Shown here: in pieces, positions 1 through 12,074 of the stretch
Numbering within the stretch: position 1 is the first letter of the stretch
Layout: every line of letters begins with the position of its first letter
Assembly (NCBI RefSeq): GCF_020283565.1
Contig: NC_060060.1
Span: forward strand, 41,540,001 to 41,604,000
Direction: 5' to 3'
Source: Trifolium pratense
Taxonomy: Eukaryota > Streptophyta > Magnoliopsida > Fabales > Fabaceae
Length of the DNA: 64,000 nt
Program-made: the position numbers and the translations under genes
The notes under the pieces: generated by a model
The model's input: only the letters and a program-made list of their open reading frames with translations
Databases searched by the model: none
Told to the model about the DNA's origin: nothing

Positions 1-297
1 TTGTTCATATAGTATTACAGTATCTAATAAAGATTAATGTCTGGGAGGTTAAAAGTCTGAAATAAAAGTATTGTCTTTCTATTCATAATAATGAAACAAT
101 AAATTGGATTGTTGCATACTAAGTTACATGTCACACAATGTTATGTGCAGCATCTTTTGCAGTGTTTTTTGACTGAGAAATCTATGTGGGAGCACAATGG
201 TGATAGTGATAATGTTTTTGGCTCAAGAAGTCAATTGTTTTTCCAGCAGTGGTAATGATTAACTGAATATATTATTCCATATGTATGTTCTTTGCAG

Positions 298-1613
298 AAC
301 AATGCGTTGCTAGCATGCCGTCTGTTAAATGGAGAGTTGAAACCTTCAAAAATGTTAAATATGACACCCATTGAATTAAAGGTACCATATCTGTCTAGAT
401 TTATTATTTATTTATTTTTCAATGGTCTAGATTTCCCCCTACTGTTTTCCAATTTAACCTAGCAGCATCCGGTTTGGGTTTTTGTCACTTAATTTTTATT
501 GATTAGGGGAAAGTGGGAAGATTTTAAACCACTTTCCTTATATTGTCGAGAAGTATTAACCCCCCCACCTTTTTTGTTGCATTTTCATAGAGGCGTCCTG
601 GTTGGGTTAAATGGCTATAATATTGCATAATATTATTATTTGTTGTAGATGAACTTTCAGCATTGCAGAAAACATCGATGTAGTCCTCTTTAATGCTTGT
701 GTTGTATAAAATTGCTTTTGTAGTTTGATTCTACTTATTAAAACATCAATGTAGTTAATATAATATAGGTAAGGTCTCAGAATATAGGTAAGTATAAAAC
801 TGTTCGCCCTTTTTCTTTTATTGAAACAACAAGTAATGCACGCATTTCATAAAACAACTATGAATTGAATTGAAATACTATTGATTGTTTTGGAAAGATT
901 AAAAGATGCTCAATAAAAGATGCTTTTGGAAAGATTAAACTGTCTGTTGATTGTTTTGTTTCATATGGTCATCAACTAAATATGAACTTCAGGAGGGCTT
1001 GACTGCCGAGGAATTAACCAGGAAGGAGCCTGATGAAAAACAGCACATGCAAGTAAGTTTTCCTCACTTTCCCCCACTACAATTTTATTCTCTGTTGTGT
1101 GAAAATCTGCTGACTTCAGCTTTCCCACCCCTCAAACAGATGACGGATGCCCGCTGCTCAAGATGCGCGGAACTTAAGGTGGGCTTGAGGGAGATTATCC
1201 ACGCTGGACACGATGACCGTTATCAGGTTTGTATTTTTAGTCCAGAATTTCAAACGGACCAATGTGTCCTGTAACTTTAGTGCCTGGTTTGATTGCTTGG
1301 TGCTCTGCCTTTTATTCAGCTGGAATGTGTTGCCTGTGGTAATTCCTGGTATGCCTCCCGGGATGAGGTGTCTGCACTGACCATAGACGGATCAGATTCA
1401 AAGAGAAGCTTAGGCATAGCGCCATCAGCCACTGCAAAATTTGAAAATGTTCAGAAGAAGCTGGCGAGTCCCCGTGAATCTGAAAAATCAGCTGATGACA
1501 TCTCTAAGAAAACAAGTGAACCACGTATGCCTGTTTTGGACACCCAGAAATCACTTGGCAAGCCCAAGAAAGACGACAATATCGAGGCCAAAAGACATGC
1601 TGATACGGAATGA
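298..1613 (+). CDS. TFIIS-like (central domain plus zinc-ribbon-like) protein, 3' part only
   Basis: Four exons fit in frame: 298-381, 993-1052, 1140-1226 and 1320-1613 (TGA), all phase 0, giving the last 174 residues of a protein whose front lies left of the window. The first two exons read like the end of the TFIIS central domain (KPSKMLNMTPIELK, then EGLTAEELTRKEPDEK). The next two carry two CxxC pairs (CSRC and CVAC) with GDxYQ-type spacing and SWYASRDE, which suggests a zinc-binding module. The tail is Lys/Ser-rich and probably disordered. The same order occurs, as far as I recall, in plant BAH plus TFIIS-domain chromatin regulators (Arabidopsis AIPP3/BDT1 type), so a nuclear transcription or chromatin role is likely. 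The BAH part cannot be seen here, so the subfamily is an inference. An AATAAA-like signal follows near 1776. Confidence 0.8.
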
Positions 1614-2950
1614 CCTATGCTGTGTTCTTCAGAGTTACAAATTAGTAGTATTTATGTTACGGCTGAAACCTACAAAAGGTTGTGTATGTAGAGTTCTCCT
1701 CCTGTTTGATCATAGAAGAGGGTAGTGTTAGCAGTAAATTTATTTTTGACTCTTTAATTGTAAACCTTTTAAACAAAATAAAATAAATTGTCATGTGCTT
1801 TTAACTTTGCTTTGTCTCATTGGAAAATCACGCAGTGGCATTACTTTCAACAAAGTTTAGTGATTTGCCACGTAAATGTCAAAATCTTTTTAATATTTTA
1901 TTACCAATCACTAATCATTTTTCCACCAAGTGGAAGCAGTGGATGGACAAGAACAAAAGCTCATTCTAAATTGGACATATACAATATAATTGTGTTTTAT
2001 CATCATTACAAAAGAGTTAGTATTTATTTACATTTAGTACAACATGGAAGGCACTTGCATGAAGAATTGATCTCAGTAAAATAAATAAATTAATAGTACT
2101 CAAATAGTAAATATAAACTATGCATTTATTAGGATAAGATACTAAGAAAGAAGGGTGCCTTATTCACACAGTGGACAAACAGTGGAATCCTGTCCTGTTT
2201 TCTGGGGTTGTTATTGTAGTTGGCTGGCATTGGATCACATCACTGGTCCCACACTACATGCTTAGCTAGACAAAAATAAAAGTAAGTAAAAGAAGAGACA
2301 AAAGAAACACTATGATGGTGCTTAAAATCAAAGAAAGACAATGGAGATTGGAGACATTGTACTCACTGTTCTGTCTCTTTTTTCCTCTTTCTCCTGTGTG
2401 TGTGAGAGAATTTTTAATCCTTCTCTCTACTTGCTTTTGGCGGCACTTATTATTGCATAATAGCTCTTTCTTTAATACCTTAAAATTCAGCTCAATTTTG
2501 AAGATAAATAATCATTGTGTGTTGACATTGTTTTTGTTGTTTCTATTTCACTTCTCCAAGATTCACTTCAGTAAGCTCTTTTCCTTTTTTTCTTTCATTT
2601 TTCATTGTTATGGCTTTATCTTTATCATTACTACATTACTATACTCAACAATATCTGCATAGCAATTATTACTATTTTCATGTTTTTCCTGTAAGGAATA
2701 CTATATTTCTTACCTTGAAAATCATTGCAATATTTATGATATGTGTTTATGCTGATTGTGAAGCTGATCTAAATATCTTTGTGTATCATTAAAAATTTTA
2801 AAGCATGTTGAATGATAATCTATAATCTACATGCAGCCTCATGTCAATTGCTGTTGAATTTCACTCACCCTTGCAAAAGACTGATTTCTTTCCTATTTTT
2901 TTACTCTTATTTTTCATATATAACAGTATTGCAGGACTATTGATTTATTG
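1614..2950. other. Spacer with 3' UTR and probable 5' leader intron
   Basis: The first 180 bases are the probable 3' UTR of the TFIIS-like gene, with overlapping AATAAA-type signals near 1776-1790. The pyrimidine-rich stretch at 2360-2600 and the splice-acceptor-like TATTGCAG ending at 2934 suggest that the downstream DUF3527 gene has an intron in its 5' leader. Short open frames here show no recognisable protein. Confidence 0.4.
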
Positions 2951-5158
2951 ATGGGACAAGAGTTGAATCTCAATGAAAAGTCTTGTGAGAGTCTCAGTCC
3001 CAATTCTGTTCTTCCATCTCATCAAAACTGTTTGAATATGAAGGAGAAAGCATATAGAAATGAGAAATTCAAAGAGTACTTTTCTGAGATCAATTCTTCA
3101 TGCAAGAGCCTTCCATGTAGATCTCATAAACTAGAAGCGAATACCGAAAACAGACGCGGTTCCGTTTATCAGAGTTCAAATCAGGTAATCAATATAAACA
3201 AAATGGCCACCATATTAGAAGAAAGAAAAAAAATAGAAATTTCAAGTAGGACTAGTAGTGATGCCTCTTTTTCTAGTAGTAGCATTTTTCATTCTTTATG
3301 TGGTTCAGATGATGAAGATTCTATGATATCTCATCATTCCGAAATGAGTCCTCAATCTCCATCTGTTTCTGGTTCTTGTGCTTGTATGGATCATACCATA
3401 TCAAATGGTTTTATTGAATTGTGCATAAATTCAGACTTTTGTGATAAAAAATGTAGTGTAGTAGAAGGATTAGGTTCTGTAAATTCAAAGATTAGAAGTA
3501 ATACGATTACTAAATCTCTTTTAAGTGGTAATAATTCTCCTCTTCAAAAAGTGGAAATCTCTGACTCTCACCAACCATATCCATCAGAAAGTGATTCTAC
3601 ATCAAGAGTGAGTTCAAAAGTCCCATTCAGTCCTATCAGAAAAAGGCTAAGCCCTTTCACAAAGTCAAAAAAAGTTGCAAGAAACATGGCTTGTCAAAAA
3701 TCATTGTTGAATGACTTTTCCAACACAACAAAAGATGCTGCTGACATGGTTTCTGAACTTGTCAATAGAGATATCAAGAATGCTAGTTTAGCATGTTCAC
3801 CTGTTCATTTGCATGGTAATCTCAAGTTGAAAACCAAACAAGGAGTTCCTTATTTTGAGTTTAAGGTAAATTCTCCTGAAGATGTCTTTGTCGCCAAGAC
3901 ATGGAGAGTAGGTAATGCTTTCAATTGGGTATACACCTTTCACTCTCTTGATAATAGAAAGAAGAACAATGCAGGTAGTTTGGGATCTCAACATTGCGAG
4001 AAAGACTCGTCAATGATAGCACAAATGCTAGTTTCCTATAGTTTATGTACTGAATCAGAAGATGGAGTATTTGGAAACTATATGGTAACAGAATTTGTGG
4101 TGTATGATTTTACACACTCAAGAAAAAGTGATTCTAAAACTCTGAATGCTTCTAGTCTTGAAAGTGCTGCTATTGTTTTGCGAATTCCGTTTCATAAGAG
4201 AGAAAGCTTGAAAAACAAAAGCGGCGATAGAATAAATAATAAAGCATATTCCAAACCAAGTGATATATCTTCACCAATAGAGCAAGTGAAGGTGGTATTA
4301 CCGATTGGCAACCATGGTTTGCCAAGTGGTGAAAGCGAGGGTCCTTCATCGTTACTTGATCGATGGAAACATGGTGGAGGTTGTGACTGTGGTGGCTGGG
4401 ACATGGCCTGTCCCCTTATTCTTTTAGGCAACCCCGGTGTTCAATTTCATGGAGATAGCCCTCTTGCGGAAAACTATCAACCACTCGAACTTTTTTCTCA
4501 GCCTCAGGTAAAACATGAACTTCATATGAACTTAAATAGATTGAATTTCATATACATGTTCTCAAATTTCATAACTTCTTGATACTTTCGTGTTTGAATG
4601 AATATTTGACGAACGTGATTTTCAGTTGATTTGATTTTGTAAAATTGATTTGGTTAAATGTGTGTTTTCATATGCACCGATCAAATAACATGAACATGTG
4701 TTTTCAATACAGTCATGCTATTAGTGTCCCCGTATTGACATATTTAGTGATTTAAAAGCACAAGTTTGGTTAAGTACCTTTGTTCAAATCGATTAAATTG
4801 TTAGAATTCAATTTTTGGTGCACAGGGAATCAAAGAAAGTATTCCTACATTTAGCATGACATTAGTTGAAGAGGGGCAATATGCAATTGATTTCCATGCA
4901 AAATTATCTCCATTACAAGCTTTCTCCATTTGTGTCGCCATTTTGCATGGCACCTCCGCCTTCAGTTCTACGGCAGAAAAGGAGAAAAACCGACAGTTAT
5001 CTCAATGCAATTCACTAAATACACTTATTGAAGAGGAAGTAGAACTTTTTATCAAATCGGTCGCAACAGAAGAGAACAAGACAATGTCTAATATTCAACA
5101 GAGAATTCATCGATCATGTGGGCTGAAACCGCCTTTTTCTCCTATTGGGCGAGTATAA
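2951..5158 (+). CDS. DUF3527-family plant protein
   Basis: Two exons, 2951-4507 and 4826-5158, join in phase 0 to give 629 residues. The ATG at 2951 is the first in the frame. The N-terminal 280 residues are Ser-rich and look disordered. From about residue 290 a folded region begins (YFEFKVNSPEDVFVAKTWRV). It includes a Cys/Gly-rich stretch (GGGCDCGGWDMACPL near residue 480). After the intron comes a conserved-looking end, FSMTLVEEGQYAIDFHAKLS and LSPLQAFSICVAILHGTSAF. I recognise this as the plant DUF3527 family, whose biochemical function is not known to me. Length fits the family (about 600-700). A decayed copy of its exon/intron boundary region lies at 6960-7160. Probable nuclear or cytosolic protein; no signal peptide or membrane segment is seen. 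Confidence 0.85.
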
Positions 5159-6196
5159 AGCGTACGTAGTCTACACTTCACACTTGAATTCCAACATAGG
5201 CTGATTGGAGGCCGCAACCTCGGGCGAAAAATATTTGTTACCAGCTATGAGTCTATAATGTATGCAATTGTTCATAGGACCTGAAATTTGGTAACAAGGG
5301 AACATGTTGAGGATGGGGATTCACATCAATATGTCAAAAGAATATATATATGACAATTTGTTATATCAAATATTGTCTATGTTATAATGGGATAATTAGA
5401 GGGAAAGATAAAGAATAAACAATATATAGGAACTGATGAATATCTCTATTCTAGATAAGCAGCTCTTTCTATGTTAACGCTTTGTTGGAAGTGTCAGTTC
5501 TATACTCATATATCAAATGAAAGATTTTTGGCAATATTCATGCTAGATGCAAAATACTCATTTCTATCAAGGTTGTCAGAATCTAGTTTTTACGTAAACT
5601 CATTTTTAGTTTTTACGTCAACTCGTTTTGACTAAGTGGAATTGAAACGTATATTCAACTCGTAAACTCATAGAGTTTACTTCATATTAAATTGAACATA
5701 TATAATATATATTTTAACTTATTTAATTCTGAACATAATATGAAATTAATAATTTTATTTTTAGTTTAGAAATTTAAGTATTATGAATATTAATTAAAGA
5801 AAAGATGACAAAATTAATTTATTATTAATTTTAAATAAAAATAAGTTTTAAATATTGGATAATTAACACTTAATTGATTTTCTCTCATTCTCATTAATTA
5901 AATATGACTATATATAGTCATGCATTTCAATAACAAATAACCCAACAACTATATTCCCATCAATATATTTTGTAAAGAAATAATATATCTCTCATTGTTT
6001 TCAAGTATTAAATATGACTATTTGAATCATACATATATCACATGAAATTGAATATTATATGTGATTGAAATACAAAGTAATTGTATATTTTAACCGGTAT
6101 TGTTTTATTTGATTTTTACGAAACCCTATTATACTATGTATCTTTTTTCTTTACAATATTTATCAAATAACTTATTATATTTAAATATCCACATTC

Positions 6197-6262
6197 TTAG
6201 CTCAACCGATAGAAATGTCGAAATTGCTAGGTCAGACGTCATTTCGTCTATCTAGCCAAAAA
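6197..6262 (+). mobile_element. tRNA-derived SINE, internally deleted copy
   Basis: It begins TTAGCTCAACCGATAGAAATG, an A-box-like start, and ends ATTTCGTCTATCTAGCC, but the middle (B-box) is missing. It matches longer copies in this window at 26890, 28214 and 40919. Confidence 0.6.
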
Positions 6263-6464
6263 ACTTATTTTATTTAAATAATTACATCAAATTTTACAAT
6301 ATTATATTATTTTATCAAAATTTAATAATTACTTAATTGTTTTTGTTTCTCACTTGTTTTCATCTATTTTTTTCTATTTTTTTTCGCACACGTGCATAAA
6401 AATACGAGACATTGTTGGAAACACACGGGTACTAAAAATTATTATTTGTCTAACTCTTAATGTA

Positions 6465-6593
6465 CTCCCTACGTTCCTCCGTCCCCTGCAAATATTCTCA
6501 TTGAATAATTGATATACTTTGTGTATAATATTGACCAACTAATCAATTATTCAACCATGATTTTTGCTTATAAAAAAAAAAAAACAGAGAGAG
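6465..6593. mobile_element. Stowaway-like MITE
   Basis: Ends CTCCCT...GAGAGAG-like are flanked by TA on both sides. The interior has the 'ataattgatatac' core shared with the copy at 56798-56935. A decayed copy, without coding capacity. Confidence 0.5.
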
Positions 6594-6959
6594 TATACTA
6601 TTATAAAAAATAATCACGTAAGTTGAACGTCATTTCAATTCAACTTTAATAAAACGCCAAATTCTTAATCTCTAAAATGTACAATTAAACAACCGATAAG
6701 GGTCAAATTTGCGTAGTTCACATATAATTCAGGATACTTGTTTTGCAAGAAAATACATAAATTCACCCCAATTTGTATGTGTATTAGATTAGATTATTGG
6801 GTTTCATATATGATCATATACTATAACCTTTTTTTTCATCGTATTCATTGGTTTAAAAGATCAAGAAATGCACCAATAGTTGGAGTATCAAAGAATTTTG
6901 AGTATCAAATAATTTGTTAAGCGAGTCGGGAGCGAGCAGATAACAGGTCAAGTTAAAAA

Positions 6960-7160
6960 GTTAAAGGTGGATTGCAAGAACGATTCGCCAAGCATAATGA
7001 TATCAATCGGCAACCATTGTTTGCCATGGAATTTTATATACCACTTCTCAAATTTACTTGTTACCACTTGTTTTGGCAGGTTGTGTTTAGGTGAATATTT
7101 GAAAAATGTGATTTGAGAATTTGATTATATAAAATAGATTTCGTTAACAATATTGGGGCC
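6960..7160 (+). pseudogene. Decayed fragment of the DUF3527 gene
   Basis: Stretches align by eye with the DUF3527 gene about 2.5 kb upstream. 'aatcggcaaccattgtttgcca' resembles coding bases near 4302-4323. The following 'ctcaaattta.. gtgaatatttgaaaaatgtgattt' resembles intron bases near 4561-4625. The exon end between the two parts is deleted. No open frame remains. Confidence 0.55.
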
Positions 7161-8441
7161 CAAAAATAAAATAAAATCATAATTATTCTTTTTTTTACAC
7201 AAAAATACATAATTATTCTTGAAATGTTGTGAAATCAATTTTTTTTTTCTTCCTTCGCCTTTAAGTAGTTTTTTTAAGCAAAGTTACGTTTGTGGTCTTT
7301 TAAGTTTGATACTTGTTTTGAATTGATCGTTTAAAACTTTTTTTTCTCGAATTGGTCATTTACATTATAATTTGTTTGCTTTGTAAAAAATTTCATTAAA
7401 GAAAAGTATGACATTTTAATATTACATAAATATATTAGATTACTCTTTTCTTTTTTTCCCTTCACTTATTCTTCTTTAATTTAAATTTTTTTTTTATGGC
7501 CAAAGTTAGTAATCTGTTAGTGTTAATTTTTTTCATCTCGTTAGGACTTCAATCTTGAATATTTTTACTTTTTAACTCTGTTCACCCTTAACTCAAACTA
7601 ATTGAACTATTCATTCCACCGCTATTATTTTTTAATTCTAAATTCAAAAATCCAAAAACCTTAAAATTAGAGTACCTAGTTTTTCATTAAGGACGTGATG
7701 AATGAGAATCCGAATACTGTTCATATCTAGTTATGGAACAAAAGTTATTGTTCACTCACAATCAAAAATATATATAACATAAGAACAACGGTAACATATG
7801 TTAAAAGTTAATCATGAAAAAAACGTAGCATAAATTATTAATTTGAGGGAAAAAAACTTAAAATACCAATTTAAAATAAAAGTAAAACTTAAAATATCGC
7901 AAAGATGATTTTATTCCTAGAAAAAACTAACATGTGATCTCATGTGCCTTAAGAGCAAATGTTACCTCATAAAGCAAATGTTATTATTATACACTATCTT
8001 GGTTGCACGATTTAAGTCACTAGTATTTCATGTTTTGGCCTTGATAGGAGTAAGGACCTCATAAAGCAAAAGGAGCCGTTATGCTGTTGGTTGCTGGGGA
8101 GTGGGGGACTGTCCTTTACAACGGTCACCAAACGGCCAATTCTCCTTAGCCATCCGATTTTTGGTTTAGTTGCCATCACCTAACCTAACCTAACCTATCC
8201 TACCGTTACTTTGTCTTTTTCATTCTTATCAATGGAAGCCAGCTTCCCCATTTTCTTTTCTTTCTCCTTTTAAATTTTCAACATTTGTTGTACCGTTAAT
8301 GTAGTAAACAATTAACTAGTTTAACAAGTTAGTCAATTTTTTTTTAACTAGTTTAACAATGTGATCAATTCATTATCTATAAATAATTAACTAGTTTAAC
8401 AATGTGACCCAAATTATAATTTTTGTTAAAAAGTATACATG

Positions 8442-8628
8442 GTCTTGCTAACGCATGCTCCCGATACAATCTTTAAGTATTTTATTTTATTTTTAAAAAT
8501 ATTCAAAAAAATTAAATACTACAATTTTCAATGTGTTGATTTTACGCATTTCCATAAATTTTTTATAAAAACTTACTATTTAAATTCTTAAAAAGTGTCT
8601 TAGGAACACTCGTTAGCGGTTACCGTAA
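8442..8628. mobile_element. Degenerate inverted-repeat MITE (GCTAAC..GTGCCC family)
   Basis: The left end GCTAACGCATGCTCCCGAT and the reverse complement of the right end (GCTAACGAGTGTTCC) match over about 30 bases with mismatches. It resembles the cleaner copies at 38311-38499 and 43849-44023. Borders are approximate. Confidence 0.4.
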
Positions 8629-9219
8629 AAAATTATACTCACATGTCTTGTTATGAAAAAAACTTTATTTCTCAATAGAGTGTTTTATATATTTTATTTA
8701 GAGAAGAAGTATTTGAAAAAAAAACTTAATTATCCCATTAGTTGATTGCTTAAGCAGTTAGCTCACAAAGTCATTTTAATTTTCCTAATTTTTTTTATTC
8801 ACTTTAATTTCCGTCTCAATACTCAAATTACCTTTTATATTTTAATTATCCCATTAGTTGTCAAAATATAATTATTCAAATAACTCACTTCATTAAAAAA
8901 TCTCACTAATTTCAATTCAACTTTTAAAACATTGCTTTTAACTTTTCTTTCATGAGAGAATCCCATGACTCAGAACAGCTTACACAAAACAAAAAGGAGT
9001 CACATGACTCTGAACAACTTAATTACACAACATATAAAATCCAAAACAAAAAGCATTTAACACTCTGTTAAGATAAGAATTAAGAACAACAAACAACATA
9101 AAAGATACCAAACAGAACAACCCATCAACATCTACTAGCCCTTTCCAGAATCACCCACCTAAACATTTTTTATTAATTTAACATCTTTCAATTCTAGAAT
9201 GGTCCCTATACAACTCAAA

Positions 9220-9432
9220 AAAGTGTGTCACCGGTCATGTTTACTTGAGTCTTTGAAGTATGTTTATCTCAAGATCTCAAGTTGATTCACTCTGGTGTTA
9301 ATTTTAGTAGACTAGTCTATACAGAGCAAAAAAAAAAAAACTCTGGCTTTAAATGGAGTCCCGCAAGTAAATGATGGGAATAGTCCCCTCGGATTAGTCA
9401 GTTATATAGCCGGATACCGAGTTTTTTTTTAA
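9220..9432 (+). mobile_element. SINE-like repeat, family ending CCCTCGGATTAGTCGG
   Basis: It shares 'ttttagtggactagtc', a poly-A tract, 'cttTaaatgg.gtccc', 'tcccctcggattagtc' and 'ccggataccgagttt' in the same order with 48210-48412. The better copy has A-box-like and B-box-like motifs near its start, which suggests tRNA-derived SINEs. It ends in a T-rich tract. Confidence 0.55.
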
Positions 9433-9998
9433 AAAAAAGTGTCACACTCTATTCTAAAAAAAAAGGTAAAGTTATAGGCTAAAGTTATTACCGTTATTAT
9501 TAGCCAGCAAAGCAAATAAATATTGAACTTTAGCTTTTTCAAAATCCACTATATAGTAAGGAGTAATAATAAAAACTTCATTCAAGAACTGAACTCATAA
9601 TAAACAAGGACTAGTTTTGAGTTAGCTGAAACTAGAAAGAGAAAAAAAGAAAATGGAAAGAGAGGAAGATGTTAAGATTGGAGCAAATAAATTCTCAGAA
9701 AAGAATGCATTAGGAACAGGAGTTCAAAGTGATAGCAAGGATTACAAAGAAGCACCACCAGCACCTTTGTTTGAGCCAGGGGAGTTGAAGTCATGGTCTT
9801 TTTATAGAGCTGGAATTGCTTAGTTTGTTGCAACTTTCTTGTTTCTTTACATCACTGTTTTAACTGTCATGGGTGTGAATAGGTCACACTCTAAGTGTGC
9901 CTCTGTTGGTATTCAAGGAATTGCTTGGTCTTTTGGTGGTATGATCTTTGCCCTTGTCTACTGCACCGCTGGAATTTCAGGTCACTTCCTTTTCTTTT

Positions 9999-10341
9999 GG
10001 CTTAACTACACATTTGGTCCCTTACGTTTATTTTAGGTTTCAATTTGGTCCCTTACGTTTAAAAAGTATCAATTTGGTCCCTTACGTTTATTTTAAGTTT
10101 CAAGTTAGTCCTTTCCGTCAGTTTTGTCACTAACACCGTTTGAACAGTACACGTGTCAGCGTGTCCAAGTGCCACGTGTCAGTCCACGTATGCAAATTGA
10201 TTGCCACATGTGACAAAATTGACGGAAAGGACCAACTTGAAACCTAAAATAAACGTAAGGGACCAAATTGATACTTTTTAAATGTAAGGGACCAAATTGA
10301 AACCTAAAATAAACGTAAGGGACCAAATGTATAGTTAAGCC
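9999..10341. mobile_element. Fold-back MITE, Mutator type ('tttggtccctt' family)
   Basis: Starts GGCTTAACTACACATTTGG and ends with a close reverse complement (CCAAATGTATAGTTAAGCC). The arms are about 150 bases, built of repeats of TTTGGTCCCTTACGTTT. It is flanked by the exact 9-bp direct repeat TTTTCTTTT at 9990-9998 and 10342-10350, as for Mutator-type insertion. It lies 18 bases inside intron 1 of the PIP1 gene. No coding capacity. Confidence 0.85.
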
Positions 10342-10375
10342 TTTTCTTTTCTTTACTTAATCCACCTTTTATGAA

Positions 10376-10626
10376 TCACGTACATAAACACAGACACCAC
10401 ACATACACCAGATATGACACTGACATGTTGCTACTAGTAATAATTTGAAAATATAGTAGTACTAGTGAATGTAATCGACAGACACCAAATACGACACTTA
10501 ACACGTTGATACCGGTAATAATTTGAAAATATAGTAGTACTAGTGAATGCAATCGACAGACACCCAATACGACACTTAACACACGTTGATACAGGTAATA
10601 ATTTGAAAATATAGTAGTACTAATGA
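10376..10626. repeat. Tandem copies of a dispersed 'acacaGACAC...' repeat
   Basis: About three copies of an 80-base unit containing CAGACACC, ATACGACACTTAACAC, GTTGATAC and GGTAATAATTTGAAAATATAGTAGTACTA. Related single copies lie near 24690-24780, 44985-45090, 49030-49150 and 56180-56290. The palindromic element at 10627 inserted into the last unit, and repeat text resumes after 13375. Confidence 0.65.
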
Positions 10627-11062
10627 GATTTTTTCCCCAAAATATACCCCTACCCCCCTCTTATTTCCCGTAATACCCCCTCTCAAAATTATTTCCCGTA
10701 ATACACCTCTCAGGGGACAAAGTCTGTCGAAGAAGCAGGGGGGAAGGGTAGCGACATTCCAAATGTCGCCATTGCCTCTTGGGTAGCGACATTCTGACCG
10801 TCGCTTTTGATCAGGGAATATTTTTTTTTGTGTTTTCCAGTCGCAGTTGCATGCGCAGGCATGGGAGGGAGAGAAAGACAGAGTGTTTGAATTTTTTTTA
10901 TTTGATGAAAAAATAAATAAATTATATTTATTTGATGAACAAATATTGGATGAACAAATATTGGATGAACAAATAAATTGATTTTTTTTATTTGATGAAT
11001 TTTTTTTTATTACAAGACGATGATATAAATAATTTATTACAATAAAAACACTGAAATTCTCA

Positions 11063-11980
11063 ATATCTACGTCGTCCTCCGGTGCCACAAGGTGGAGGAC
11101 CTGCATTCCTCGGATGTCCTCGTCCATATAATTGCTCTTCCTCGTTGTCCTCGTTTGGATTTGTTTCTTCCACGCCAAACAAATTGCTAAGACGTTGAGA
11201 CCACGAGGAACTTTCACCAGCAGCCCACGTTGAATTTAACATCTCGTCCGGTACAGCAGAACCCCATGATAAATCTAGGGGGATTTGTTGGGTTTGTTGG
11301 GGTTGTATAGAATCACCGGGGTAGTAAGCATTTTCTAAATTTTCATTGAAACGTTGAGTTCCCGGTGATTCAAATGGTTGGTCGTCCAAAAAATTTCGCG
11401 TAAGTGGCAATGGGGTAAAAAAATTGGATTGGTTAAAAGACATTGAATATTGTTGTTCGGTAAATGGTTGTTGTTGGGTAAATGATTGTTGTTGTTGTTG
11501 GGTAAATGATTGTTGTTGTGTGGGAGATGTATGTTGTTGAGGGGTATAAGATGGTGGATCTGGGATCTCGGTATGTTGATGTTGCTGGCTATATGAGGGT
11601 GCGTCTGGTAAAATGGTATGTTGGGTAAATGTATGCTGCTGCATATCGGGACGTGGATCAAATAAATAATGATCGGAAGAGAGATATGGCATGTTGACCC
11701 TTGTATAAGTATTTAAGAACTTCGTTGAGTGCATAGGTACACCATCCACTTGATCTCCAATGAGGACATAATTATGGCGATTATTCCAATGTTGGACTTC
11801 GACCATAAATTTGGGTGCCCAATCATGAACTGCTGCTCGCATTGTTATTCTGTGGTAACGAGTCATGACTTGTGGAACGCCATCAAATCCCGCATGTTGA
11901 AATCCAAATTGAAGACGGACTCTGTCGGTCTGATGAAACTCTACAACCTCAAAGTTAATAAATGTGGTTGCTGACCACAT
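11063..11980 (-). CDS. Plant-mobile-domain C-terminal-like fragment, left arm
   Basis: An open frame of about 305 residues inside the palindromic element. The first 90 residues (VVEFHQTDRVRLQFGFQHAG, TRYHRITMRAAVHDWAPKF, HNYVLIGDQVDG) resemble the end of plant mobile domain proteins of transposon origin. The rest is a Gln/Thr/Pro-rich, low-complexity tail with 'TQQQ' runs, ending Arg/Gly-rich (GRRRY). The start at the palindrome centre cuts off the domain's front, so this is a captured fragment rather than a host gene. Expression is unknown. Confidence 0.5.
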
Positions 11981-12074
11981 GCAGCGTCCTCTGGATACAA
12001 GTATTGACTGATATCATAAGGAGGACATCTCCTTATGATACATCTCCTTATGACATCAGTCAGTGCTTGTATCC

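Larger units (their letters stand above)
5159..9652. other. AT-rich spacer with repeats, no intact gene
   Basis: No convincing gene is present. It holds a Stowaway-like MITE (6465-6593), a truncated SINE (6197-6262), a decayed DUF3527 gene fragment (6960-7160), a degenerate inverted-repeat element (about 8442-8628) and a second SINE type (about 9220-9432). The stretch at 7280-7640 contains decayed 'tttggtcc'-like repeat text. The last 100 bases before 9653 are the probable aquaporin leader. Confidence 0.5.

Noticed and set aside
2312..2792. Open frames rich in Phe/Leu before the DUF3527 gene
   Set aside because: They come from a pyrimidine-rich leader or intron and show no domain.
8176..8203. 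TAACCTAACCTAACC run resembling a telomere repeat
   Set aside because: Only about four 6-base units, not the plant TTTAGGG heptamer; probably chance.
10576..11217. Minus-strand frame reading 'ICSSNICSSN' through the palindrome arm
   Set aside because: A low-complexity alternate frame overlapping the plant-mobile-domain-like frame; no family similarity.
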